36,923 bases of DNA from Bacteroidota bacterium (GTDB taxonomy: Bacteria > Bacteroidota > Bacteroidia > Chitinophagales > Chitinophagaceae), in contig JABDFN010000009.1 in assembly GCA_013286485.1 (NCBI GenBank), forward strand, positions 1-36,923. Reading direction: 5' to 3'. Numbering within the stretch: the stretch's first letter is position 1; each line of letters opens with the position of its first letter. A program made the position numbers and the translations under genes. Positions 17,557-26,168 of the stretch are shown one piece after another. Under the pieces are notes generated by a model. The model saw only the letters and a program-made list of their open reading frames with translations. It did no database searches and was not told where the DNA came from.

Positions 17557-19218
17557 ATGAGATCTGTCATCACCCTGGCCTTATTTCTCTTTTTACTACC
17601 GGCTTCTTACGCCCAAAGCCCCATACTGGTAGATAACATTACTCCCAGTTCCGGCAGTTCCAGTTTTGGATTATCTATTATGTCTCCTTTGCAGGGCAAG
17701 CTTGTATTTACGGTCAATGATAACCTTCTATACATAACAGATGGCACTCCAGGTGGTACTCAATTACTCAAGGAATTTTATTTTGTCCCCAACTATATCA
17801 ATTTTGTTAGCACTAACAATAAGCTATTTTTCGTGGCAGCAGACAGTACTCACGGTGATGAGCTGTGGGCAACAGATGGCACTGTAAGTGGCACTTATAT
17901 AGTAAAAGATATTCTTCCCGGTCCCGGTTATGGTATACAATACGGTCTCATCACCATGAACGGCAAAGTATACTTCAGCGCCAACGACGGTGTGCATGGC
18001 AATGAATTATGGGTAAGTGATGGCACATCAGCCGGCACTTATATGGTAAAGGATATTGATAGCGGTGCCGCAAGTGGTATTTATGATAACATTGTTACTG
18101 CTAACAATAAGATTTTTATTCCAGGCACCCATAATTCCACAGCCCAGTTATGGATATCGGATGGTACAGATACGGGCACACATATGATAACAGGCGAAAG
18201 TGATACTTCCTATATATACAACCTCATTTCAGCCGGGGACAAAGCTTATTTCTCTAAACGCTCCGGCGTTTCTTCATTACATCCGCCGCAAGTATTATTT
18301 TATGTAAGTGATGGAACAACCACCGGTACCATTGCTATAAGCGGAGGTTATAATTTAGAGAACACAACAGATTATGCAGTAGTCAGCGGTAAACTATATT
18401 TTTATGGGTCCACTTATAATTTTATTTCGGGATATAATGAGGACCAAATATGGAGTACAGACGGAACAACTGCAGGTACTAAACCTATAAAAGCAGGATT
18501 TGATTTCCCATGCTCCAGCAGCGGAACAACTATGCATGTTTTCTTAACCAGTTTTAAGAATAAACTCTACTTTTCTTTTGCCGGTTATAATGGACCTCCT
18601 GTTAATCAATTATGGGTAAGCACGGGCGATAGCTCAGGCACAACAATGCTGGCAGAATTTTCTCCAAAACATAATCCGGGACCGACCTTCGCTCCCTACC
18701 CGATGTTTTTAACTGCAACCGATAAATACATTTTTTTTAAAGCCTACGACACCATAAACCACAGGGCTGACCTATGGGCGACAGATGGTACTACCGCAGG
18801 CACAAAGCGCATAAATATGACTGGTGCAAATTATACTGATAGCACCTTACCCTGCGGTGAAGTAGCTACGCCAATTGCAATTGTAGATTCTATAGTATAC
18901 TTCAGCAATGAATATGACACAAGTATTGGTTTTGAATTATATAAACTCAATGCAAATGTTGATGTACCAATTGTTCCAACCAACGCTGATAAATTTAATA
19001 TCTATCCAAACCCCGCAAAAGATCAATGCACTATAGAAACAACAGCAAAAAATGCACTACTATTAATTTATAGCATTTCTGGTAAACTTTTATTGCATAC
19101 CACACTTAATGCTACAAAAAACAATATCGATCTAAATATGTTCCAACCGGGAATGTATTTTTGTATGTTAAGATCAGAGAACGATATATCTGTAAAGAAA
19201 TTAGTGATCGAAAGATAG
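17557..19218 (+). CDS. ELWxxDGT repeat T9SS-sorted protein
   Basis: The ATG at 17557 is chosen over an upstream in-frame ATG at 17470 because a normal signal peptide follows (MRSVITLALFLFLLPASYAQ). The 553-residue product carries many ELWxxDGT repeats: DELWATDGTVSGTYIVKDI, NELWVSDGTSAGTYMVKDI, QLWISDGTDTGTHMI, ADLWATDGTTAGTKRI. These are known from Bacteroidota and myxobacterial surface proteins and are thought to form a propeller-like fold. The last 75 or so residues (FNIYPNPAKDQCTI, then LMFQPGMYFCMLR-like ending) form a type A T9SS sorting domain. It is a cell-surface or secreted protein whose substrate is unknown. Confidence 0.9.
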   Translation: MRSVITLALFLFLLPASYAQSPILVDNITPSSGSSSFGLSIMSPLQGKLVFTVNDNLLYITDGTPGGTQLLKEFYFVPNYINFVSTNNKLFFVAADSTHGDELWATDGTVSGTYIVKDILPGPGYGIQYGLITMNGKVYFSANDGVHGNELWVSDGTSAGTYMVKDIDSGAASGIYDNIVTANNKIFIPGTHNSTAQLWISDGTDTGTHMITGESDTSYIYNLISAGDKAYFSKRSGVSSLHPPQVLFYVSDGTTTGTIAISGGYNLENTTDYAVVSGKLYFYGSTYNFISGYNEDQIWSTDGTTAGTKPIKAGFDFPCSSSGTTMHVFLTSFKNKLYFSFAGYNGPPVNQLWVSTGDSSGTTMLAEFSPKHNPGPTFAPYPMFLTATDKYIFFKAYDTINHRADLWATDGTTAGTKRINMTGANYTDSTLPCGEVATPIAIVDSIVYFSNEYDTSIGFELYKLNANVDVPIVPTNADKFNIYPNPAKDQCTIETTAKNALLLIYSISGKLLLHTTLNATKNNIDLNMFQPGMYFCMLRSENDISVKKLVIER

Positions 19219-19241
19219 TAATTTTTTTAGTTTACCAGTTT

Positions 19242-19319
19242 CTGCGATTGGGGGCTTATCTTTTACAACTTATGGATAAGGAAGGCAGGAAAATAAGTAT
19301 GACGTTAGCGAAGCAGTAA
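19242..19319 (+). pseudogene. Orphan T9SS C-terminal fragment
   Basis: Twenty-five codons read LRLGAYLLQLMDKEGRKISM then TLAKQ and stop. They are nearly the same as the end of the T9SS protein at 3655-5550 (LRLGTYLLQLIDKEGRRENV, TIVKQ). No start codon or upstream domain is present, so this is the leftover tail of a lost paralogous gene. It lies directly behind the ELWxxDGT gene. Confidence 0.75.
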
Positions 19320-19475
19320 TCATTTTTCACAATTATTTTTCAAATGATAAAAGGTGATTACAGTTTCTAGACTGACTACTTTTTGCTGATTCTTGTCGAG
19401 GACAGCTATTCCGGCCATTATGAAGCTCAATGCATTAATCCTTGCGCAATGAAAGGCTTGGACTGTTAATTCTAG

Positions 19476-20471
19476 TTATCTATTTACAATGTAGTCTGTA
19501 ACCCATCCCATAATATCTTCATGTCCTTTTAAATCCAACAGATACGGTTGGGCTTTCTGACGCTTACGCGCGTCGGAAGTAAAATAAGAGGTTGTAAAAA
19601 TAACTCCCTTATTTGCACCGTTTTCTCGAACCGTATCACACAGTGATCGAACAACCTCTATTCCAACCCCTCTATCTTTTTGCCATTTTTTGCATTCAAC
19701 AAGATATTTTAATGGAAAGCCGTCAACAGATTTTATTGCTATAATGTCCTTTCCGCCGTCTCGTGTTTGGGCTGTCAACTCCACTTCATAGCCTTTAGAC
19801 AAAAGCAGTTCAGCAACCAGTTCTTCGAATTTTCGATGGTGCAAGTCGAAAAGTTGCTTGTGCTTAAGGTATATTGAAAGCATAATTTGCTTTATTGATT
19901 TGGCCCCTTGTATGATTGTTTTGGGTAAAATAAGTTTTTGGCTCTTTTCACCATCTTCTGTCAAATCAACTTTCGAAAAATCATATTCTATGGCAGGAAC
20001 GTCTAATGTACTTTTAAGATAATTAGTAACTAATCTGCTCATTTTAACCATTCGAATAATCTCTTTGTCAATTAGCGTATTTTCAAACCTGCGAACATTT
20101 AAGATCGCCGAAGCATAATCTTTCATCATTAAATTTGAAACAGAAATCGCTCGGTAATCGTCTGTCACCTTATTAAGGTTCATTATCCATGCTGGAATTG
20201 ATGCCAAAGCTCCAACTTTACCCTCCCACGGGCTTCCTTCCGTTATACCCATTTTTGCCGTTAATTCCATTGCTGTCATTACGCTCGGATTTTGAATCTT
20301 GCTCATCATATGCGCAATGTTCTCAGTGAGTGTTAGGGGCCTTGCAGCCATTGCTTCCATTTCATTGATTGATGCAAATCGTGCCGCGATAGTACCCGGG
20401 TTATTATGTACACTGATTTTCTCTCCTATTTCCATAAGTACAGTAGAAAAGGGGTAAAATTCTTTCTTCAT
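19476..20471 (-). CDS. Mrr-like (PD-(D/E)xK) restriction endonuclease
   Basis: The C-terminal 110 residues of this 331-residue protein form an Mrr-type catalytic domain: FEELVAELLLSKGYEVELT, then GGKDIIAI with the metal-binding Asp near 240, and LVECKKW with Glu and Lys near 258-261, followed by VRSLCDTVRENGANKGVIFT and a C-terminal helix. Mrr-family enzymes cut methylated or foreign DNA (type IV restriction) without a partner methyltransferase. The N-terminal 200 residues are helical and not recognised; they may sense the DNA modification or another trigger. There is no adjacent methylase. The gene is divergent from the small membrane gene at 20584. An alternative is another Mrr-cat nuclease such as a phage or plasmid defence effector. 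Confidence 0.85.
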   Translation of the reverse strand: MKKEFYPFSTVLMEIGEKISVHNNPGTIAARFASINEMEAMAARPLTLTENIAHMMSKIQNPSVMTAMELTAKMGITEGSPWEGKVGALASIPAWIMNLNKVTDDYRAISVSNLMMKDYASAILNVRRFENTLIDKEIIRMVKMSRLVTNYLKSTLDVPAIEYDFSKVDLTEDGEKSQKLILPKTIIQGAKSIKQIMLSIYLKHKQLFDLHHRKFEELVAELLLSKGYEVELTAQTRDGGKDIIAIKSVDGFPLKYLVECKKWQKDRGVGIEVVRSLCDTVRENGANKGVIFTTSYFTSDARKRQKAQPYLLDLKGHEDIMGWVTDYIVNR

Positions 20472-20583
20472 TCTCTAAAAAATTAAGCGGTAAATTTACC
20501 ACAAATAGGTTGACTTTCGTTAGCTGAGCAATTATTGAAGATACTTTTTAGAAGGAGTATCTGCAACTTTTGAATAGTAAAAA

Positions 20584-21012
20584 ATGAATAAAAATCAATT
20601 GATAGCAATTTTTTTTGGAATTGCCGCATGTTCTTGGATGCCACATTGGGCCTGTCATTATTATAGAATCGAAACAGGTAGTTCGTTTATTGTTGGGAAT
20701 CTACATTTCAGCATTTTAGATAGTCTATTATCAATGCTGTTATATTCAATTCTGATTTGTTTGAATTTAATTGCCATTTCTTATACGAAAGTCAGATTTA
20801 TTGCCGCTCTTACTTCTGGTATTTTCCATTTAACGCTTGGTATCGTACACATAGTACGGTTTATTAACCCTTTCCCGTTCGAGGTGTTTGGTCTTGAGTG
20901 GTCTATGGGCTCTTCGCTAAGGGAAATAATAATTGTACTCCCATTCGGGATATGGTGCATTGCGATGGCTATGAAAGTGAACAAAATGCCAAAGGGAGCT
21001 TCCTATTATTAA
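20584..21012 (+). CDS. Four-helix integral membrane protein, unknown
   Basis: The 142-residue protein consists mostly of hydrophobic segments at about 7-25, 42-67, 72-92 and 110-132. No signature residues of a known transporter or enzyme were seen. It contains HWACHYYRIETGS after the first helix and two tryptophan-containing loops. It begins 113 bases from the start of the divergent Mrr-like gene, so a shared control region is possible, but co-function is not shown. It reads as intact. Confidence 0.65.
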   Translation: MNKNQLIAIFFGIAACSWMPHWACHYYRIETGSSFIVGNLHFSILDSLLSMLLYSILICLNLIAISYTKVRFIAALTSGIFHLTLGIVHIVRFINPFPFEVFGLEWSMGSSLREIIIVLPFGIWCIAMAMKVNKMPKGASYY

Positions 21013-21111
21013 ATCTAAAACCCCGCCGAGTTTTTCATTGGCATTTTTTTCAAAAAATGTATCTTTAACCGTCACATAACTGACGATTACTCACTTTTTG
21101 CAGCAAAAGTT

Positions 21112-21359
21112 ATGAAAGACGTAGAAAAAGTATTCTTGGTGGTCAAACATCTATGTGAAAGCCAAAAGAAATTAGCAGAAATAGATTGCTTTGAGACTAT
21201 CGCAAAAGAAACGGGGGGCCGTTAAATAAGCTATCCTTATATCTGGATTGCTTACAAGACGTAGGACTTATCAATTATTCATTTTCAGAAAAGTATATTT
21301 ACTTAACCGCATTGGGGAAAAAGCATGAAAAATTAGTAGCTGGCATATCTTTTAATTAA
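21112..21359 (+). pseudogene. Frameshifted small winged-helix protein gene
   Basis: An ATG at 21112 starts MKDVEKVFLVVKHLCESQKK, LAEIDCFETIAKETGG and then stops at 21223. From the six-G run at 21213-21218 a second frame continues smoothly as PLNKLSLYLDCLQDVGLINY, SFSEKYIYLTALGKKHEKLV to a stop at 21357. Joined, the two halves make an 82-residue winged helix-turn-helix protein. One extra G in the run would restore the frame. Either the gene is mutated, the homopolymer was misread in assembly, or slippage is used. Confidence 0.75.
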
Positions 21360-21427
21360 TTAAATTTCTCCGCCAGAACATTTAATACAATCTTGCATTT
21401 TTTTATAATTTTATAAAAAAGACTAAG

Positions 21428-22363
21428 ATGAGAAAACCATTACTCGCATTGTTTGTTATAGCAATATTCTCAACAACTGCTCTTGCGCAGACTACGTACA
21501 GTTATAATTTCATCAATAACCTGAAGGAATCATCAGGCACAGGCCCGGATCTTATACCCATGTGCGCAGGCAGCTTTACAACAGAACCCTTCCCTGCTTT
21601 AGGTCATTTCAGATATGTTTACCATTTTGGCTTCGGCTGCGGATTGATATTTAATGACTCGATCAGTAATTTTCTCTCATCCGGCAGCTATACTATAGAA
21701 ATGTATGTCAGGCTCGATACCGTAAGCGGTTATAAAAAGCTGGTAGACTACAAGGACACGACCAGCGACAATGGCTTTTATAACCAAACCGGGCGCACGC
21801 ATTTATATCCCCATAACGGGTCAGATAGCGCTTACATTCAGGATAGCGTCTACGAATATATTGCATTGGCCAGGGACGGGTCAACAAAAGCCTTGTTCTC
21901 CTATGTAAACAATCATTATCTCAGGTCAGACACCGATACTGCCAGCTACTATGTATATGATGCCCATAAAAAACTTATATTTTTCCATGACGATGACAAC
22001 ACCCATTCTGAGCAGACAAGCGGCACGGTTGTGATCATCCATATTTCCAATTACGCCATGGATAGCAATACCATAAAAAGCCACTATACAAATTTACCAA
22101 GTACTTTGAATATTCCAGGGGCATCTGTAAATAATAGTGGCGTACAAATATTTCCTAACCCAGTAATTGATCATATGTACGTCACAACGACAGAAAAATA
22201 TACTTATACCATTTGCGATATTGCCGGGAAAATCTTGCTAAACGGAGTATTACAACAGGGCGATAATAAAATTTACATGGGTCAGCTAAGCCCCGGAATG
22301 TACCTGCTCAAATTGATGGACAAAAACGGCGCAAGCACAGTTTATAAGACCATGAAAGAATAA
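21428..22363 (+). CDS. Secreted LamG-like protein with T9SS sorting domain
   Basis: The 311-residue product begins with a signal peptide (LLALFVIAIFSTTALAQ). Residues 25-220 resemble a concanavalin A/LamG-like jelly roll: YTIEMYVRLDTVSGYKKLVD, a long central strand region, then DDDNTHSEQTSGTVVIIHIS. Residues 235-311 form a T9SS type A sorting domain (VQIFPNPVIDHMYV, ICDIAGKILLNG, LSPGMYLLKL). It is presumably a secreted or surface-attached carbohydrate- or protein-binding module. No catalytic motif was seen. It is a stand-alone gene, with the following gene on the opposite strand. Confidence 0.9.
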   Translation: MRKPLLALFVIAIFSTTALAQTTYSYNFINNLKESSGTGPDLIPMCAGSFTTEPFPALGHFRYVYHFGFGCGLIFNDSISNFLSSGSYTIEMYVRLDTVSGYKKLVDYKDTTSDNGFYNQTGRTHLYPHNGSDSAYIQDSVYEYIALARDGSTKALFSYVNNHYLRSDTDTASYYVYDAHKKLIFFHDDDNTHSEQTSGTVVIIHISNYAMDSNTIKSHYTNLPSTLNIPGASVNNSGVQIFPNPVIDHMYVTTTEKYTYTICDIAGKILLNGVLQQGDNKIYMGQLSPGMYLLKLMDKNGASTVYKTMKE

Positions 22364-22378
22364 TATAACGTGCAACTT

Positions 22379-23200
22379 TCAATTAATAGTGATAGCCTGC
22401 CAGATCTCTCTTTCTTTTACGAATGCAAACTGTTTCGTCCCTAAAGTCTGAACTGTATATTTATATGAGTAAATTTTTAGCCAGGCTCCGACACTATTAT
22501 CGTCATAGGTGTATTTATTCGACAAATTTGCCAAACCAGAAGAACTGATATGAACGGTACCCGCAGTGGCACTCACAAAAACACTATAAATATGCTCCTG
22601 CATACTATCGGTGATTATTATGTTGACAGAATCCGCCCCGGTAACTGTGGATGAATCAAACGTAAGTGTCAGACCGTTTGCTTTTGTAATAGTAAAAGGC
22701 AGCTTCCCAATGTATTCAGGAAAAGTACCTGAGTAATCATACGCAATAGCCGGAATTTCACTCGAGCCTGTAACATTCCAGTGAGCAGCAGAATCTACAT
22801 CAAACGGAAAATAGGGATGTATAAAATAGACTGAATCGCCGCTTTGAATGGAATAATATAAAGCAGTGCCGGGAACCGGGTTATTCGTTGCCAAAGAGAC
22901 ATTATTTAACGAAACAGTACCCGCATCTGCACCAGTCTGTCCTTCTTCATTTTTTAAAAAAATTGCATAGCCGCCAACGCTGCCTCCCGAAATTACAGTG
23001 TCAGTACCGTTGATATATATGAAGTTTCGTTTTATCGCAATCATCGAGCCTCTGACTGTTGGTGGGAACCCCATGATGTTAACCCCATCAATAAGGATGG
23101 GAACTTGGTTTTGAAAATAAAAATCAGTGGCTTTGTCTTTCTTGCATGACGATATGCTTCCAAATAAAATGAACAATAAAAAGAATACAAGCATTCTCAT
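22379..23200 (-). CDS. Putative lipoprotein, unknown function
   Basis: The 273-residue protein has a lipoprotein signal: a hydrophobic N-terminus and the lipobox GSISSC, with the acylated Cys at 19, followed by KKDKAT, the usual Bacteroidota spacer. The mature part is beta-rich (VPILIDGVNIMGFPPTV, GNVSLNNVS-like stretches, LPFTITKANGLTLTFDSSTV). No enzymatic motif was seen. It would be anchored in the inner leaflet of the outer membrane or on the surface. It converges with the LamG-like gene (15-base gap between stop codons), so they are not co-transcribed. Confidence 0.75.
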   Translation of the reverse strand: MRMLVFFLLFILFGSISSCKKDKATDFYFQNQVPILIDGVNIMGFPPTVRGSMIAIKRNFIYINGTDTVISGGSVGGYAIFLKNEEGQTGADAGTVSLNNVSLATNNPVPGTALYYSIQSGDSVYFIHPYFPFDVDSAAHWNVTGSSEIPAIAYDYSGTFPEYIGKLPFTITKANGLTLTFDSSTVTGADSVNIIITDSMQEHIYSVFVSATAGTVHISSSGLANLSNKYTYDDNSVGAWLKIYSYKYTVQTLGTKQFAFVKEREIWQAITIN

Positions 23201-23506
23201 TGTTACTAATATTTATTCAAAACTACGGAATAGCATATTAAATACATGACTTTCCCTTGATTTTTATACACCCACAGCAGATTTCTATGTATAAACCAAA
23301 CTTTTTAGTTTATTTATTGATTTTTTTACAATTAATTATTTAGGATTACGAAATTTCTATAGGATGCTGTAACTTTTTGTTAGTAAGTAGCATCTAAAAC
23401 TGCATAATAGGGTGAGTAACATTTATTTGTAACTAAAATAGATAGATTTACTCATTGAATGAGCAGTATATTTATACTAGAGTTATAAAATTCAAAAGCG
23501 GGGAAA
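23201..23506. other. Intergenic region with interspersed repeat copy
   Basis: About 305 AT-rich bases lie between divergent genes. The region contains one copy of a 24-base repeat (23277-23300), otherwise no gene or terminator that I can support. It must hold the promoters for the lipoprotein and serine-hydrolase genes, but no clear -33/-7 pair was recognised. Confidence 0.4.
23277..23300 (+). repeat. 24-bp interspersed repeat, copy 1
   Basis: An exact 24-base match to 32083-32106 (it starts GCAGATTTCTATG and ends AAACCAAA). Both copies are preceded by a CACCC(C)A-like stretch and both lie in intergenic DNA. A shorter relative is near 26985-26999. Confidence 0.7.
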
Positions 23507-24997
23507 ATGAAAACGATACTTTTTACATTTATTTCAATTCTAATTTCCGTTATATCATACTCTCAAATTGATAAATCATCGCAATTGTACCGAACATTAA
23601 AGTCAAATGACAGTTTACTTTTTAATGTTGGATTTAATAATTGTGAAATCAAACAATTTGAAAATTTAGTGAGCGATAATTTTGAATTTTACCATGATGA
23701 AGCAGGAGCTTCACTTTCAAAACAAGTATTTATCGAGAGTATTAAAAACGGGGTTTGTAAGCTTTCATATAAGCCGAGAAGAGAATTGATTGAAAGCACA
23801 TTAGAGGTGTATTCTTTAGAAAAAAATGGTGTTTTATATGGTGCTATCCAAACTGGGGAACATAAATTTTATGCTATTGAAAAAGATAAGCCTGAATACC
23901 TGACCGGCACAGCGAAATTTACTCATGTATGGCTACTCGAAAATGGTAAATGGAAATTAAGCCGTGCATTCAGTTACAACCATCAGGGACCTCGTACTGC
24001 AGACAGCATAAATGGCAGCCTTCTATTTAAAGATAGAAAAGAAACTGAAAAATGGCTACTGAAAAATCGAATTCCAGCATTGGGAATAGGTTACATACGT
24101 AATGGAAAGATTCAGGAGATAGTTGTTTATGGGAAGAATGAAAAAGGCGAACCTAATCCAAACAACATGATATTTAACGTAGCATCCTTGACAAAACCAA
24201 TTACTGCAATGGTCGCATTAATATTAATCAACGATGGGAAATGGAGTTTGGATGAACCTATATACAAATACTGGACAGACCCTGATGTTTCCAACGATCC
24301 ACGTAGTAAACAATTGACAACAAGATATATTTTAAGTCAACAATCAGGCCTTCCAAATTGGAGAGGAAAAAATCCAAATGGAAAACTGGTTTTTGAATTT
24401 GATCCAGGAACAAAATATCAATACTCAGGCGAAGGATTTGAGTATTTGAGAAAAGCATTGGAAAATAAGTTCAAAAAACCTTTAGACCAATTAGCGCGCG
24501 AATTGGTCTTTGACCCACTTGAAATGAATGACACTCATTTTTATTGGGACAAAACTGTGGATGAATCGAGATTTGCAAAATGGTATAAAGTAGACGGCAC
24601 ACTATACGAAACCTACAAAAACACCTCAGCCAATGCAGCTGATGATCTGCTGACGACTATTGAAGATTACAGCAAATTTATGGTGCATATAATGAATGGA
24701 GCAGGCTTGAAAAAAGACTTATACGAACAAATGATCTCTGAACAAGTACAACTAAAACCACGTAAATATTTCGGACTAAGCTGGCTGGTACTTGAAAATG
24801 TAAACAATGGGGAAAACGCCTTAGAACACGGAGGCGATGATATTGGTGTTCATACTATCGCATTTATTCTGCCCAAATCAAAAGAGGGGTTAGTGATTTT
24901 TACAAATTGCGACAATGGGACAGACGCATACATTCCAATTGTGCAACACTATTTAGGAAAACCAGGACAAGAAATAATAGATATTGAGACTAAGTAA
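23507..24997 (+). CDS. NTF2-like domain fused to serine beta-lactamase-fold hydrolase
   Basis: The 496-residue protein has a signal peptide (residues 1-20). Residues 30-155 look like a DUF4440/NTF2-like domain (FENLVSDNFEFYHDEAGAS, then FTHVWLLENGKWKLSRAFSY). Residues 175-490 are a serine hydrolase of the class C beta-lactamase/DD-peptidase fold: SLTK at 227-230 (nucleophile Ser227, Lys230), YSG at 306-308 (the YxN motif position, with Gly in place of Asn) and EHGGDDIG near 440 (the KTG-motif position). It is likely a periplasmic esterase or peptidase rather than a resistance enzyme. The NTF2-hydrolase fusion is known in Bacteroidota. The substrate is unknown. Confidence 0.88.
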   Translation: MKTILFTFISILISVISYSQIDKSSQLYRTLKSNDSLLFNVGFNNCEIKQFENLVSDNFEFYHDEAGASLSKQVFIESIKNGVCKLSYKPRRELIESTLEVYSLEKNGVLYGAIQTGEHKFYAIEKDKPEYLTGTAKFTHVWLLENGKWKLSRAFSYNHQGPRTADSINGSLLFKDRKETEKWLLKNRIPALGIGYIRNGKIQEIVVYGKNEKGEPNPNNMIFNVASLTKPITAMVALILINDGKWSLDEPIYKYWTDPDVSNDPRSKQLTTRYILSQQSGLPNWRGKNPNGKLVFEFDPGTKYQYSGEGFEYLRKALENKFKKPLDQLARELVFDPLEMNDTHFYWDKTVDESRFAKWYKVDGTLYETYKNTSANAADDLLTTIEDYSKFMVHIMNGAGLKKDLYEQMISEQVQLKPRKYFGLSWLVLENVNNGENALEHGGDDIGVHTIAFILPKSKEGLVIFTNCDNGTDAYIPIVQHYLGKPGQEIIDIETK

Positions 24998-25623
24998 ATA
25001 TTGACAATATTTTGTCCAGAAAGGGGGATGGGTCTCTTTAACCCTGGTAAATAGATAGCTTGCCCCTGTTGACAACACATTAACCTTGTTGCAGGTGCAA
25101 TACTAAGAGGTAAATAGGCATTCAACTTCCTCTTCAGCATAAAGAACGCCAACCCAAACAACCCTTGCGCTATGTAATAGATCAGATGCCGGCGCAAGAG
25201 ATGTTTGTCCTGTACGCCGAAAGCCTGGCATTCGCCAGAGCTTTCTTGCTAAGGACGCTTCACGGCTTGGCACTCTTTCTGCGGTTCATTCGTCAGTTTC
25301 ATTACAGCCTCTGTTATCCTGCATGAGCGGTTGCAGTCTCTGTGCTTGCAAGTATTCGCTTCATTCCTTTACCACTCATGCAGTCTACCGGCTGTTTCGT
25401 TTGTGCTCGCCTGCGTAACTCGCCGACAAGTGTTTGGCATGGTTTTGTGCTACCAAAAACACACGCCAAACATTTCCGCCCTTTGTTTTCTAATGGAAAA
25501 CGTTACAGGTTGGATCTTGCTCGTACTCGTGGAAGGCTCGCGGCACAGTGATTAAAACGAAAATGTTTCAATCACTTTTGGGCTCTGTGGCTGATGGCTC
25601 CTTTACCGTGCGACGGACGCGCA
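24998..25623. other. GC-richer, hairpin-rich non-coding region
   Basis: There are 625 bases with no gene I accept. The section 25200-25560 is visibly richer in G+C than its surroundings and holds several inverted repeats: 25219-25245 (GAAAGC-CTGGC / GCCAG-A-GCTTTC), 25319-25383 (CTGCATGAG / CTCATGCAG around an inner TTGCA / TGCAA) and 25431-25472 (TGTTTGGC / GCCAAACA). Overlapping open frames exist on the plus strand but look like by-products of composition. It could be a structured RNA or part of an intergenic mobile repeat. Confidence 0.45.
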
Positions 25624-25973
25624 CTACTGGCTACATTCGTAATAAGTTTCACCTGGGCATACGAAACTATTAGTGCACTCATGACCAGACCCACCGCATC
25701 TGGTACAACTGGTAGTTCCGTCCCGCGACAAACATTACAATTTACTTGCCCCGAGCCATTATAGTTGAAGCATTTTTTATTATCATAAGTACCGGACCCA
25801 CTACAATAAGAGCAATCTACAGTTCCTTTAGCTTTACATACATTACAGTTTTGTTTCCCATTCCCATTACATTTTGAACAGGCAACTTGTTTTAATACCC
25901 ATTTGCCACCGGGGCATTCCTGGCTGTAACATGTTTGCAGAACGGAAAAAAGGATTAGAAAACAGCATATAGT
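25624..25973 (-). pseudogene. Frameshifted Cys-rich (DnaJ zinc-finger-like) protein gene
   Basis: On the minus strand one frame reads a hydrophobic leader (CCFLILFSVLQTCYSQ), then ECPGGKWVLKQVACSKCNGN, CNVCKAKGTVDCSYCSGSGT and CNVCRG. A +1 shift near 25718-25726 continues DGTTSCTRCGGSGHECTNS and FVCPGETYYECSQ to the stop at 25624. The CxxCxGxG pattern is that of DnaJ-type zinc-binding repeats, here in a small exported-looking protein. The leader frame is preceded by a stop and lacks an ATG in frame, so a second lesion at the 5' end is likely. Mutation or assembly indels are both possible. Confidence 0.7.
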
Positions 25974-25979
25974 TTAGAT

Positions 25980-26168
25980 TTGTTATCATCCCATTCAGGG
26001 ATAGATATACCGAACTATAGAGATGTGCACGCCATTAATATTGCCTTAGAATCCAATTTAGAATCCATAATGACAAACCAATTGGGCGTACTAAGTTATA
26101 TCAAAGATCGGAGTGAGGTTCTTTCCCATTTGCTTACATTTGCCCAATTCTTATGGGCAACAGATTAG
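25980..26168 (+). CDS. Possible small protein or gene fragment
   Basis: A 62-codon open frame ([20 protein letters not shown], then [14 protein letters not shown]) overlaps the start of the DUF3050 gene by 16 bases. Composition is protein-like but no family was recognised. It could be a leader gene, a fragment or chance. Confidence 0.25.
   Translation: MLSSHSGIDIPNYRDVHAINIALESNLESIMTNQLGVLSYIKDRSEVLSHLLTFAQFLWATD

Noticed and set aside
23507-24997. Beta-lactam resistance gene
   Set aside because: The SxxK motif is present but the YxN position is YSG and the protein carries an NTF2-like domain; it is more likely a periplasmic esterase/peptidase-type enzyme.
24949-25197. Minus-strand open frame of 82 codons after the serine hydrolase
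   Set aside because: It overlaps the hydrolase gene end on the opposite strand, has no start signal and no recognised family.
25331-25555. Overlapping plus-strand open frames in the GC-rich block
   Set aside because: Two frames are open together because of base composition; the hairpin structure and lack of family suggest non-coding DNA.
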